NCBI GenBank assembly: GCA_039888615.1
Contig: JBDQQS010000005.1
Origin: Flavimaribacter sp039888615
GTDB lineage: Bacteria; Pseudomonadota; Alphaproteobacteria; Rhizobiales; Rhizobiaceae
Direction: 5' to 3' (one strand)
Length of the DNA stretch: 64,000 bases
Shown here: positions 24,865 to 34,059 of the stretch, in pieces
Layout of the letters: the number at the start of each line of letters is the position of its first letter
How positions within the stretch are numbered: the stretch's first letter is position 1
Translations under genes and position numbers: made by a program
Notes under the pieces: generated by a model
The model's input: only the letters and a program-made list of their open reading frames with translations
The model's database searches: none
Told to the model about the DNA's origin: nothing

Positions 24865-25733
24865 AGATCGGATTTATCGGCCTTGGCAATATGGGCGGGC
24901 CGATGGCCAGCAACCTCGTGGAGGCGGGCCACCAGGTGACCGGTTTCGATATTTCGGCGCCGTACCCGGAAGGCGTCTCCGGGGCTGAGAGCGCCGCCGC
25001 CTGCGCCGCCGGCCAGGAGGCCGTCATCACGATGCTGCCCAATGGTGCGATCCTGCGCACTGTCGCCGCCGAAATCATCCCGGTAATGGATAAAGGGACC
25101 GTTTTCATCGACTGTTCGACAGTCGACGTCGAAAGCGCGCGGGCCGTGGCGTCAGATGCTGCCGCGGCGGGACTGGCGCCGGTCGACGCACCTGTTTCGG
25201 GCGGGGTCGGCGGCGCGACGGCCGGAACCCTGACCTTCATGGCGGGTGGTTCGGAAGACGCCTTTGCGAAGGCGAAGCCGCTCTTCGACATCATGGGACA
25301 GAAGGCCGTTCACTGCGGCGAATCCGGCGCCGGCCAGGCCGCCAAGATCTGCAACAACATGATCCTCGGAATCACCATGATCGGAACCTGCGAGGCTTTC
25401 GCGCTCGCCGACAAGCTGGGTCTCGACCGGCAGAAGATGTTCGACGTGGTGTCCACCTCGTCCGGCTATTCCTGGACGATGAACGCCTATTGCCCCGCGC
25501 CCGGGGTCGGCCCGCAAAGCCCGGCCGACAACGACTACAAGCCGGGTTTTGCATCCGACCTCATGCTCAAGGACCTGCGCCTGTCGCAGCAGGCGGCCGA
25601 AGCCGTCGACGCCGACACGCCGATGGGCCAGCGCGCCACGGACCTCTACCGGATTTTTGTCGAGGACGAAGACGGTTCGGGACGGGATTTCTCTGCGATG
25701 CTTCCGCGTTTCGAAAAGCGAAACCGCGAGTAG
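24861..25733 (+). CDS. mmsB: 3-hydroxyisobutyrate dehydrogenase
   Basis: 290 residues from ATG 24861 (ggaggagaaactcac upstream). The beta-hydroxyacid dehydrogenase signature is FIGLGNMGGPMASNL; the substrate motif is DAPVSGGVGGATAGTL; the catalytic Lys is in GQAAKICNNM; C-terminal KDLRLSQQAA. It oxidises 3-hydroxyisobutyrate to methylmalonate semialdehyde with NAD, the last step encoded by this operon. The longer open frame upstream lies inside the preceding gene and is not coding. Confidence 0.9.
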   Translation: MKIGFIGLGNMGGPMASNLVEAGHQVTGFDISAPYPEGVSGAESAAACAAGQEAVITMLPNGAILRTVAAEIIPVMDKGTVFIDCSTVDVESARAVASDAAAAGLAPVDAPVSGGVGGATAGTLTFMAGGSEDAFAKAKPLFDIMGQKAVHCGESGAGQAAKICNNMILGITMIGTCEAFALADKLGLDRQKMFDVVSTSSGYSWTMNAYCPAPGVGPQSPADNDYKPGFASDLMLKDLRLSQQAAEAVDADTPMGQRATDLYRIFVEDEDGSGRDFSAMLPRFEKRNRE

Positions 25734-26177
25734 AATCAGTTCGGATGAAGCACGACGCTTTTGCGAGCCTCAAATTATCTCTCCATCCCCCCGTATCACG
25801 CCCAAGATGTTTTCGGTCAGTTCATCGGAACCCCGGACGCCTATCAGGCCTCTCCCGTTTTGTTGCTGGATGTCGGAGTGTAGACCGATGGACGATCGTC
25901 TCGAATTCACCGCCCGGCTTCCTTGAAGGAGCGCAGATGGCGGCGCGATGACCGGAATCCCGACCTTCATGGCGTTGAGGGCCCGGAATTTTCATTACGC
26001 CGGTTTGCCTGTCTCATACGTTCAGGCCAGGCTGTCGACCGGACAATTGAGCGGATCGAGTCGCCGTCTCCTGTTCCCGGGTGCATGCATTTTTAACAGA
26101 CATCTGGCAAAGTCCCAGGGAAAACGGCGGACGGCGGACAGCGTCGCGCCGGCGGTTGGCTATCAAGGAGCAGCATC
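25734..26177. other. spacer with an IS relic
   Basis: About 440 bases between mmsB and the beta-lactamase-fold gene. Apart from the IS481-like relic at 25876-25945 I recognise nothing in it. The 3' part probably contains the promoter of the downstream gene, whose Shine-Dalgarno is caaggagcagc. Confidence 0.5.
25876..25945 (+). mobile_element. IS481-family transposase 5' remnant
   Basis: About 70 bases align with the first codons of the IS481-type transposase at 63697-63765 in this same window, from gagtgtagacc to gcagatggcg, with roughly a dozen substitutions and one inserted base that breaks the frame. In frame it would read like P-M-D-D-R-L-E-F-T-A-R-L. The similarity stops abruptly on both sides, so it is a truncated, decayed copy. 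Confidence 0.75.
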
Positions 26178-27320
26178 ATGCGAGGTTTCATCATTGGTTC
26201 GATAATGGCGGCGATAGCAGTCATGGCGCCGGGCGCCGGCGCAGCGGCCGACGATGATCCCCTGCTTGAGACGATCGCGCAGCAATCGGGCGGCGCCTTC
26301 ATGGCGGCGACCGGCGTACCTGCATTGATCCTGGCGGTCGTCCATGACGGAAAGTCTGTTGTGGTCGGCTTCGGCGAGCGGGCGGGACCAGGTTCGCCGG
26401 CGCCCGACGGGTCGACAATTTTTCGGACAGGCTCGCTTTACAAGACCTTCAGCGGGGCGATGCTCTCCAGTCTGGTGTCCGAAGGCAGGCTGGGCTTTGA
26501 AGACCATCCCGGAACCTATCTGAAATGGGACATCGAATGGCCTTCCCTGGACGGCCGCGACATCCGCGTCATCGACCTTGCGACCCATGCAAGCGGTTTG
26601 CCGCGGGATCTCGTCCTGCCCGAGGGCCAGACGCTCGATCCCGCCGCGTCGGTCGACCAGTCGATCTTCGAGGCAACCTTCAGTCGACCGCTCCTATTTG
26701 CGCCCGGGACTGGTGTGAGCTACTCCAATGTCGGTTTCGATCTCCTGTCCCACGTCATGGCGGCCGCGGCGGACGAGCCCTATTTCGACTATCTGACAAA
26801 GACGATCCTGCAGCCCAACGGGTTCACGTCGACGACGCTGACGCCGGATGCGAGCCAGCTTGACAATCGTCTGCATGGACAAAGCCCCTCCGGCAAGGAG
26901 ATTCCCGACGCCGGCGTCGCGCCCGCCGACGCATCCGGCGGCTTTTTCTCGACCGCCGACGATATGGTGCGCTGGCTTTCCTGGCATCTGCGCACCGAGC
27001 GGGACGATGACGCCGAAGTACGCCTGCTTGACCACGCCCAGTGGATGTCGCGGGACGGTCTGTCGCCGATCTTCCTTTCGACCGCCGAGATCGGCCGGAT
27101 GGACGCGATGGGGCTCGCCTGGGTAATCATGCACCCGGACGGAGATCGGCCTCTCGTCTATCAGAAAACCGGCGCGCGCTCGGGCATCGTCAGCCACCTC
27201 GCGTTTTCGCCCGCCCGCGGCGTCGGCGTATTCGCCGCCATCAACCGTTTTGACGTCCCGGCCACCGAACTGCTCGGCACGCTCGCCAACACGATCATCA
27301 CCGATCTTGCTTCGCGGTGA
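26178..27320 (+). CDS. secreted serine hydrolase, class C beta-lactamase / D-Ala-D-Ala carboxypeptidase fold
   Basis: 380 residues with a Sec signal peptide (MRGFIIGSIMAAIAVMAPGAGAA). The three active-site motifs of the class C penicillin-recognising fold are present: Ser-Leu-Tyr-Lys (SxxK, Ser86), Tyr-Ser-Asn (YSNVGF, ~177) and Lys-Thr-Gly (QKTGARSG, ~331). It could be an AmpH-like peptidase, an esterase or a weak beta-lactamase; the sequence does not decide among these. It is periplasmic, apparently monocistronic, with its own strong ribosome binding site. Confidence 0.85.
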   Translation: MRGFIIGSIMAAIAVMAPGAGAAADDDPLLETIAQQSGGAFMAATGVPALILAVVHDGKSVVVGFGERAGPGSPAPDGSTIFRTGSLYKTFSGAMLSSLVSEGRLGFEDHPGTYLKWDIEWPSLDGRDIRVIDLATHASGLPRDLVLPEGQTLDPAASVDQSIFEATFSRPLLFAPGTGVSYSNVGFDLLSHVMAAAADEPYFDYLTKTILQPNGFTSTTLTPDASQLDNRLHGQSPSGKEIPDAGVAPADASGGFFSTADDMVRWLSWHLRTERDDDAEVRLLDHAQWMSRDGLSPIFLSTAEIGRMDAMGLAWVIMHPDGDRPLVYQKTGARSGIVSHLAFSPARGVGVFAAINRFDVPATELLGTLANTIITDLASR

Positions 27321-28100
27321 GGCCTGCTCTGAAGGACGCGTGCGAGGGGTGTGGGCAAAGAAGCGTCGGGTTTTTGTCGAGCAGTTCGCTCGGCGTTCAG
27401 GAGTTTCCCGAGCATTTCCTGTTCAGCACAGCGCCAGTCTTCTGTCTTCTCCGTCTGTGTGCTTTGGCAGGCGCCAGGCGCCAAAGCGCGTCCCGATAGC
27501 TGTTGAATTGCGCCATAAAACAGGCGGTAAGATCATGGCGGCTCTCCGCTGTCAAATCGCTCAGGGCATGCCCGACGGAGAGGTCAAAAGCGCTCGCACA
27601 AGAAAAAAATGTGCGCGACATTCTGGAGTGTCAAAAATATTCGCGCATGCGGGAAGCAGTTCGCCGTCATATTCGGGCAGCACCCAATCGACATCCGAGA
27701 GTGAGCCGCAGCTCAACAGTTGAAGTTCAACAGCGCGACCGCGACTATGGCGGCGCATTTCATCAATGAGCCATAGGTCTACCGATATTCTGTGGTCAAA
27801 AAGCGATGGTCATACGGGCAATCTTGCCGAATTTCTGGCGGTGTATGAAGTTGCAGGTGCGGGATCAGTCCTCCTTTGCGGAAAACGGTTAACCCGGCTT
27901 TTGTCTCAAAATCGGGGTGCACTACACCATGTATCCGGTATCAAACGCTAACTATGTGACAAAAATGGACGAAGATTAGATGGTGCCCAGCCTGAATAAC
28001 CAAACCGAATTCTGCGAATAAGGCAGCGCGCCCGTGTAATCATGGAAGAATTTCCAAAACAGCGACGATCAAGCCTCACCGCTTTCAGATAGCTCTATGG
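27321..28100. other. long intergenic region, no supported gene
   Basis: 780 bases between two converging genes (serine hydrolase and ligD). Several 60-150 codon frames exist on both strands but none has a ribosome binding site, domain motif or coding-like composition. An inverted repeat gctttggc...gccaaagc (27461-27487) could form a hairpin about 140 bases after the hydrolase gene but lacks a T-run. No tRNA-like structure was seen. Confidence 0.5.
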
Positions 28101-30593
28101 TCACCGAGAGATCATGCTCTCTAAATCACGAACTACCGATGCCGATATCGACTGGTTCGAACTCACCGAGATTAGCGGGCAATTTTCAGCCAACCGCTTG
28201 AGCGCGGTGGCCATGTCGAAGCTACTGGAACTGTCGAGCTCAACCAGTTCCTCCCATCTCACCGGAACCGCAACTGGAGCACCCTTGCGTGCGCGAATGG
28301 AATACGGCGCGATTGCCGTCGACCCGCGGTCGTTGCGCAGCCAATCGACAAAGATTTTGCCCTTCCGTTTTGCCTTGGACATCGTTGCGACGTAACGATC
28401 CGGATCGCGCTCGGCGAGAAAGGCGGCAATCGTTCGCGTGAATGCAGTGACGGTCTCCCATTCAGCGGTGCGCCGCAACGGCGCTATGACGTGAATCCCC
28501 TTGCCGCCCGTTACCATTGGCGCGCTTTTCAGGCCGATATCGGCAAGCAGGTCGCGCACTTCGCCGGCCGCTTTCTTGACGTCGCTGAAATTCAGTCCCG
28601 CATCAGGATCGAGGTCGAAGACGATGCGATCGGGTTTTTCCAAATTGTCCGTACGCGAACCCCAGATATGAAATTCTATGGCGCCCATCTGGGCGGCGGC
28701 GACGAAGCCGGCCTTCCGGGTGATCACCATGTAGGGTTCGGTCTTGCCGGAGCTTTCCCTGATGTCGATGGAGCCTATCTCGCCTGGAAAGCCCTTTCCG
28801 GCATGTTTCTGGAAAAAGCAGTCGCCCTTGCGCCCGTCGGGGCAGCGCAGCAGCGAGATGGGGCGGTTCCCGGCGAGATCCAGCATGCGTTCGGACGCCT
28901 TGGTGTAATAGGCGGCGACGTCACCCTTGGTGCATCCGGCGTCGGGAAACACGATGCGGTCGGCGCTGGAGACGCGAACGCCAAGATAATCCGGCGCGTC
29001 TGTGCTCTCCGTCTCCGGCTTTTCGAACTTTACCATAGACGCCTCCTTGTCGTCGCGCAAACCTTGGAATACGCCGTGTCGGATGACATCCTGATCCGTC
29101 AGTTCAGCGTATTCAACCTCGATGACGAGATCGGGCGTTACCCAGCGCGCGGAACGCGCGACCTCGGACGGCGCGTCGTCGAATGGAGATGACTTGCGGC
29201 CACGCGATTTCAGCTTTTCACACAGCATGTCCAGATCGTCTTCACCGAGCCCGCCGCCAACGCGCCCTCGATAGCGCAGATCGCCATTCTCCCGTGAGCC
29301 AACCAGGAGCGAGGCGAACGGTCTGCCTCTTGCCTTTGACGGAGACCAACCTCCGACGATGAATTCCTGTCGGCGCCTGGCCTTGATCTTCAGCCATGCG
29401 CCGCTCCGCGCGCCGGTATACTTGCTGTCGGCCGCTTTGGAGATAATGCCTTCGCCGCCAGCCTTCCGCACCGCGTCAAACACTTTCGCGCCGTTACCGC
29501 GCACATGTTCAGAGTAGCGGAGGGGCGAATTTTTCGGCCTCCCGGTCAGCAATTGCTCAAGCGTCGCCTTTCGCTCTGCGAGTGGTTTCTTCGTCAGGTT
29601 TTCACCGTTCAGTTCCAGCAGATCGAATGCTATGAAGAAGACGGGTCGACCCTGCTCAAGGTCACGCTGTAGGGCCGAGAAGGGCGATCCCTTGCCAGGA
29701 TCGCTTGAGACTACTTCGCCGTCTATGAGCGCGTTGTCGCAATCGAGGGCCTGAAAGGCTTCCGGCAGACCCACGTACCTGTCCGTCCAGTCGAGTCCGG
29801 AGCGGGTATAGAGCTTCACGCCCCCTTTCCCAAGAGCGGCAAGGCACCGATAGCCGTCGAACTTCGTCTCGTGCAGCCAGGCGTCGCCTTCGGGAGCCGC
29901 GCCGGTCAGTCTTGCGAGCTGTACTTTGCGGAAACGCGGCCGGCGCATAGGATGATTTCTGCTTTCTTGCTCTTTTCGGCGCGCAGCCTTTTTCCTGCTT
30001 CCAGGCTTTTTGCCATCGGCGATTTCGTCCATCGCACGTGCTGTGGCGACGCTGGACTTGTAACGCTCTGTAAGAGCGTCCTCGTCATCTTCTTCGAAGG
30101 CGTCATGCTCCTTGATAAGAAGCCAGTTCTCGCGCTTCTCGCCCATTTTGCGACGCATACGCACCAGAGCCCATCCACCTTTCATACGCTCGCCATGAAG
30201 GCTGAATTTCAATGTGCCTTTCTCAAGCCCTTTCTCGAAATCTTCCTGCGGCGCCCACCAGCCCCGGTCCCAAAGCATCACTGTGCCGCCGCCATATTCT
30301 CCCTTGGGAATCGTGCCTTCAAAGTCGCCATAGTCTATTGGGTGATCCTCAGTGCGCACGGCGAGCCGCTTGGCTGATGGAGCTGCGCTTGGCCCTCGTG
30401 TCACGGCCCAGCTCACGAGTGCGCCCTCCCATTCAAGACGAAAATCATAATGCAGTCGGGTGGCGTCATGTTTCTGCACCACGAACAGTGGTCGGTTGGA
30501 GCGCCTTTCTGCAGCCGCGCCCCTCGGTTCCGCTGTACGCGAGAAGTCGCGTCTGGCGACGTAATCCGCGAGCCTGTCGGCGGAGACGCCCAT
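28101..30593 (-). CDS. ligD: ATP-dependent DNA ligase D (NHEJ)
   Basis: 830 residues in three domains. Residues ~25-180 are the 3'-phosphoesterase (HDATRLHYDFRLEWEGAL, DYGDFEGTIPKGEYGGGTV). Residues ~225-530 are the ligase with active-site Lys in ETKFDGYR, DGEVV, GGEGIISK and WLKIKARR. Residues ~545-820 are the AEP-type polymerase with the catalytic pair in FDLDPD and the GGKGIHV motif. It seals double-strand breaks together with Ku. The start overlaps the ku stop (TGATG), so both are co-translated. This domain order (phosphoesterase-ligase-polymerase) is the usual one in alphaproteobacteria. Confidence 0.95.
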   Translation of the reverse strand: MGVSADRLADYVARRDFSRTAEPRGAAAERRSNRPLFVVQKHDATRLHYDFRLEWEGALVSWAVTRGPSAAPSAKRLAVRTEDHPIDYGDFEGTIPKGEYGGGTVMLWDRGWWAPQEDFEKGLEKGTLKFSLHGERMKGGWALVRMRRKMGEKRENWLLIKEHDAFEEDDEDALTERYKSSVATARAMDEIADGKKPGSRKKAARRKEQESRNHPMRRPRFRKVQLARLTGAAPEGDAWLHETKFDGYRCLAALGKGGVKLYTRSGLDWTDRYVGLPEAFQALDCDNALIDGEVVSSDPGKGSPFSALQRDLEQGRPVFFIAFDLLELNGENLTKKPLAERKATLEQLLTGRPKNSPLRYSEHVRGNGAKVFDAVRKAGGEGIISKAADSKYTGARSGAWLKIKARRRQEFIVGGWSPSKARGRPFASLLVGSRENGDLRYRGRVGGGLGEDDLDMLCEKLKSRGRKSSPFDDAPSEVARSARWVTPDLVIEVEYAELTDQDVIRHGVFQGLRDDKEASMVKFEKPETESTDAPDYLGVRVSSADRIVFPDAGCTKGDVAAYYTKASERMLDLAGNRPISLLRCPDGRKGDCFFQKHAGKGFPGEIGSIDIRESSGKTEPYMVITRKAGFVAAAQMGAIEFHIWGSRTDNLEKPDRIVFDLDPDAGLNFSDVKKAAGEVRDLLADIGLKSAPMVTGGKGIHVIAPLRRTAEWETVTAFTRTIAAFLAERDPDRYVATMSKAKRKGKIFVDWLRNDRGSTAIAPYSIRARKGAPVAVPVRWEELVELDSSSSFDMATALKRLAENCPLISVSSNQSISASVVRDLESMISR

Positions 30594-31474
30594 CAGGCCG
30601 ACTTTTTCTTGCGAGACGCTGACGAGGACTTGCTTTGGCGGGATTTGCGCGATCTCCCGGAGGAGGACTTTTTACCGTCCTCTGTCTTTTCAAGGCTCTT
30701 CTTCAACGCGGCCATCAGGTCGATGACATTGTCGCCACCACTACCACGATCGCTGTCGCCTTCGGTCTCCACACGCTTCGTCGACTTGCTCCTAGTCTTG
30801 CGCGCGATCAGCTCGCGCAACGCAACGGTGTAATTGTCCTTGAAGGCTTCGGGATCGAACTTCGAGGTCTTCCGCTCGATCAGCGAGGTTGCGACGTCCA
30901 GCAATTCCTCGTCGGCTTTCTCATCCTCGATATCCGAAAACAGCGGTTCAGCTTCGCGAATTTCTTCGGCGTAGTGCAGCGTTTCCAGCAGCAGCCCGTC
31001 CCCGCATGGCCGGACGGCAACCAGATATTCCTTTCCGCGCATCGTCACCTGTCCGAGGCCAGCCATCTTGCTGGCGCGCAGGGCGTCGCGGACCACGCGA
31101 TAGGCGTCTTCTGCGAGCTCGTCTGTGGGTACAAGGTAATAGGGTTTGTTGAAATAGATCGGGGGGATTTCGCAGGCGTCAACGAACTGCACCAGTTCGA
31201 GCGTCTTCTTTGTTTCAAGCTTGATTTCGTCGACATCCTCGGGATCGATCAGGAGGTACTTGTCTTTCTCATATTCGTATCCCTTGACTATTTCGTCAGT
31301 GTCGATCGGGCCTATGCCCGAAACCGTTTTCTGGTAACGAACAGGCTTTCCGCTCGGTTCGTGTATCTGGCGAAAGCTGATGCGCGCGCCTGTCTTTGTC
31401 GCCGAGTAAAGCTCGACGGGTATCGAAACAAGAGAAAGCCTTATCTGCCCTTTCCAGACCGGTCTTGCCGCCAT
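30593..31474 (-). CDS. ku: DNA end-binding protein Ku
   Basis: 293 residues from ATG 31474 (MAARPVWKGQIRLSLVSIPVELYSA); an ATG four codons upstream is less well placed relative to the tggag ribosome site. It has the bacterial Ku core beta-barrel, with RYQKTV, GYEYEKDKYLLIDPEDVDEI and EIPPIYFNKPYYLVP, and a Ser/Lys/Arg-rich basic C-terminal tail (residues ~265-293) of the sort that contacts DNA and LigD. It forms a homodimeric ring on DNA ends. First gene of the ku-ligD operon. Confidence 0.95.
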   Translation of the reverse strand: MAARPVWKGQIRLSLVSIPVELYSATKTGARISFRQIHEPSGKPVRYQKTVSGIGPIDTDEIVKGYEYEKDKYLLIDPEDVDEIKLETKKTLELVQFVDACEIPPIYFNKPYYLVPTDELAEDAYRVVRDALRASKMAGLGQVTMRGKEYLVAVRPCGDGLLLETLHYAEEIREAEPLFSDIEDEKADEELLDVATSLIERKTSKFDPEAFKDNYTVALRELIARKTRSKSTKRVETEGDSDRGSGGDNVIDLMAALKKSLEKTEDGKKSSSGRSRKSRQSKSSSASRKKKSA

Positions 31475-31883
31475 CGGATACTCCACTGATCGAATAATAT
31501 CGTATTGGCGAGCCCACTGTTTTCATAAACAGACAATCCGGTCGTTGTCCGCCCCTGCGGACAGACTTCAGCAGAGCCGCAACACGCTTTCGGACTCAAA
31601 CGCATAGAAATCCACAGAAGTTCCGAACGGAACGCCAACTGATTGCCTCAAGCAATGTGAAGCAGGAAAAGCGTTCGGGGTCGGAGTTGGGCTCAAATAG
31701 GGAGTTAGTACGCGAAGTCGGTAAAAGCGGTTTGTTTGTTTGTTCGCGTATCGAGCCAAGATACAGATTATGTCGTCATAGCCGTCACAAGCCGTCTTAC
31801 TTATTTGTAATCAATGGCTTACTGATGAAAAAAAGCTGTCCTCCATCGTCACAAGTTGTCATTTTAGTGGTGGGTTCTACCGG
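31475..31883. other. spacer upstream of ku
   Basis: About 410 bases ahead of ku up to the IS21-type left end. It should contain the ku promoter. A short tetranucleotide run (gtttgtttgtttg, near 31730) is present. No gene recognised. Confidence 0.4.
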
Positions 31884-31913
31884 TGTAGATTTCCGCTGTG
31901 AAGTGACCCGGTA
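31884..31913 (+). repeat. IS21-family-type left terminal repeat
   Basis: The 30 bases beginning tgtagatttc and ending gtgacccggta match the reverse complement of 38843-38872 at 25 of 30 positions. A second TGACCC copy follows at ~31938, the pattern of repeated terminal sites in IS21 elements. The istA gene that should follow is missing. Confidence 0.75.
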
Positions 31914-31956
31914 GGCCCCAAGATTTTCATTGAGAATTGACCCATGTGAACACCTT

Positions 31957-32073
31957 CTCCACTTCATCGAGGAGGTCTACAACAAGCGCAGGCTCCATTC
32001 TGCGCTCGGCTATCTGAGCCCGCAGCAATTTGAGGATCAACACATCCGGCAGACTGGCAAAACGGCAGCCTGA
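31957..32073 (+). pseudogene. IS3-family transposase OrfB, last 38 codons
   Basis: The frame reads ...LHFIEEVYNKRRLHSALGYLSP and ends at TGA 32071-32073. This is the well-known C-terminal signature of IS3-family OrfB integrase domains (the Y-N-x-x-R-x-H-S-A-L-G block after the DDE core). Everything upstream is replaced by the IS21-type end, so only the tail survives. Confidence 0.85.
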
Positions 32074-32289
32074 TCAGTGTCCACCCTCAGGGGCGCACTC
32101 CGAAAAGGCGTCAACATTGCATGCCGATTGACAATCAGTGCCTATGGTGCACGCATCGGCCAATGTCGAGGATTCGCTTGGCTCCGACCGAATTCGATGA
32201 CGTTCACCTTCGGTCAACCTTGGCCAATAGAGAAACGATTAGCGCGTCCGGGACCGCAATCTATCGGTTCGCAGGTAGCGCCGGTTTGG

Positions 32290-33147
32290 CTAGGCGGGCA
32301 ACATTACTTCAAATCCGCCGTCAATGGGCCAGTTGATGCCTGCCGAAGCGCCACCATCGACGCGGATGATCTGACCTGTCAGAAACCCCGCGGCCGGTGA
32401 CGCCAGAAAGATTGCTGCGCCCGTCAAATCATTGATCTTGCCCATCCGGCCGAGGGGGGTGGCGGTTTGATTCCATGCTTGAAGGTTTGGGTCGGACCAT
32501 AGTTTTTCCGTCAAGTCAGTCAGTATGAACCCCGGCGCCAAACCGTTTACGCGCACGCCATGCTTGCCCCACTCCAGCGCCAACACACGGGTCATACTTG
32601 ACAGACCGGATTTTGCCATGCCGTAGGGTGCGACCTGAGCCAGCGAGCCAAGGGTCGAGAGGCTGTCGATGTTGATCTGGTTGCCGCTGCCCTGCTTGAC
32701 CATCTGCCGGCCGACAGCTTGCGCCATGAAGAACGCGCCGCGCAGGTTGGTGTCAAAGATTCGGTCGTAGTCTTCGGGCGTGTAGTCGAGGGCGGGCATG
32801 CGCTTGTTGATGCCAGCGCAATTGATCAGCGTGTCGATGCGACCGTTTTCGGCGACGACGGCATTAATGCAGGCCGAAATCGCGTCGGTGTCGGCAACGT
32901 CACAGGCTTGCCATGACATTGTATAAGGAGCGGGATTAGAAGATTGGCAGGCTGCCTGCAGTGTCTCCTCGTCCCGTCCGGTGATGACAACTCTGGCCCC
33001 GCGCGCGGCGAACGCCTCGGCCAAAGCGAGGCCGATGCCCCGGCTGCCACCGGATACAAGAACAACGGTGTCCGCAACGCTGAACAGTTTATCTGCCATT
33101 CTTGTACTCACTGAGCTGCTTGATGCCTGGATTTTGGGATCTTTCAT
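32290..33147 (-). CDS. short-chain dehydrogenase/reductase in the TRAP segment
   Basis: 285 residues if started at ATG 33147, which overlaps the GntR stop (ATGA); MADKLF at 33099 is an alternative. SDR motifs are VSGGSRGIGLALA, NCAGINKRMPAL, APYGMAKSGL (Tyr/Lys) and the C-terminal FLTGQIIRVDGGASAG. The segment that usually reads GSIINISS is here GNQINIDSLS; the catalytic Ser is still present one residue on. It resembles gluconate 5-dehydrogenase-like SDRs. Co-transcribed with the GntR regulator and divergent from the TRAP transporter, it probably oxidises the imported acid. Confidence 0.8.
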   Translation of the reverse strand: MKDPKIQASSSSVSTRMADKLFSVADTVVLVSGGSRGIGLALAEAFAARGARVVITGRDEETLQAACQSSNPAPYTMSWQACDVADTDAISACINAVVAENGRIDTLINCAGINKRMPALDYTPEDYDRIFDTNLRGAFFMAQAVGRQMVKQGSGNQINIDSLSTLGSLAQVAPYGMAKSGLSSMTRVLALEWGKHGVRVNGLAPGFILTDLTEKLWSDPNLQAWNQTATPLGRMGKINDLTGAAIFLASPAAGFLTGQIIRVDGGASAGINWPIDGGFEVMLPA

Positions 33148-33911
33148 CCATTGGTGAAATGCGTTCGTGTCGCGGGACGGTCTTCTGTCTCTTCCAGTGC
33201 ATAGATGACTTTTATATTCTCGATTGCCTGGCGCAGGTGCTTGCGCAGGCCGCTGGATGCCTGCTCCTTGTCACGCCGCTGGAGCCCTTCGACGATGTTT
33301 GCGTGCTCGATCATCGCCGCCTCGCGTGCTGGACTGCGCCGCGCCGAAAGGAATCGCGCGCGCCACAGTCGAGCATGATACTGCTTGTGGGTCTTGATAA
33401 GGGGCAGGTTCTTGGTCGCGGCGACGATAGCTACGTGGAACCCCATGTCCACCTGGAAGAACTCGATGGGATCCGGGTTGTCCTTTGTCGCAAGCATGGT
33501 CTCGTGCATTGCCTTGATCTTGCGGATCTCGTCTTCGGTCGCCTCGTCGCAGGCGCATTCTCCCGCGAGGCATTCGAGCGCCGACTGAACCAGCAGAAGA
33601 TGGGTCACCTCGGCAAGCGACGGTTTCGCGACGATTGGGCTTCGTGCTGGCGCCATCTCGACCAGGCCCTCTGTCTCGAGCAACCGTAGCGCCTCGCGAA
33701 GCGGTGTTCGGCTTACCGCCAGCGCGGCTGAGGTTTCTCGTTCATGAATGTGATCGCCAGGTTTCAGTTGCCCAAGCAGTATCTGCCTTCGCAAAACATC
33801 TGCGACCTGATCACCAAGGCGCTGGCGCGATATGGGTGGCATATTGATAGCAATCTTCATCATTTTCGGAGGGACGTCTCCAAGGATCCTCTCGACCTCG
33901 CTGCCATTCAT
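33144..33911 (-). CDS. GntR-family regulator with FCD ligand domain
   Basis: 255 residues. The winged helix is LGDQVADVLRRQILLGQLKPGDHIHERETSAALAVSRTPLREALRLLETEGLVEMAPARSPIV, followed by an FCD domain with the metal-site residues in DMGFHVAIVAATKN and the later EHANIVEGLQ and LRKHLRQ helices. ATG 33911 has no clear ribosome site; ATG 33863 (MMKIAINMPP) is possible. It is divergent from dctP with GGTATA-type sites between. It is likely the local regulator of the TRAP operon and of its own SDR. Confidence 0.85.
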   Translation of the reverse strand: MNGSEVERILGDVPPKMMKIAINMPPISRQRLGDQVADVLRRQILLGQLKPGDHIHERETSAALAVSRTPLREALRLLETEGLVEMAPARSPIVAKPSLAEVTHLLLVQSALECLAGECACDEATEDEIRKIKAMHETMLATKDNPDPIEFFQVDMGFHVAIVAATKNLPLIKTHKQYHARLWRARFLSARRSPAREAAMIEHANIVEGLQRRDKEQASSGLRKHLRQAIENIKVIYALEETEDRPATRTHFTNG

Positions 33912-33929
33912 TCGGCCAGTTTATGTGAT

Positions 33930-33974
33930 TGGTATACCATATATTGACCGAATGATGTAGTTAGTATACCAGTT
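33930..33974. promoter_or_regulatory. two GntR-type GGTATA operators in the dctP-gntR promoter
   Basis: TGGTATACCA at 33930-33939 is a perfect 10-base palindrome. A second site at 33962-33973 reads tagtatacca (minus strand: actggtatac). Both have the TGGTATA half-site bound by FCD-type GntR proteins such as NanR/UxuR relatives. The same ACTGGTATA string occurs at 38620-38628 in front of the other GntR gene. Confidence 0.65.
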
Positions 33975-34059
33975 TTTATGCGACCACGTTTTCTTGCTTT
34001 GCCCTTCGTTCCAGGGGTGCGGAGAGCGTTGCGACAAACGAGCTTACTGGGAGGAAATC

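Noticed and set aside
27461..27487. Hairpin gctttggc/gccaaagc as terminator of the serine hydrolase gene
   Set aside because: 140 bases downstream, no T-run and a GC-rich loop that could pair several ways.
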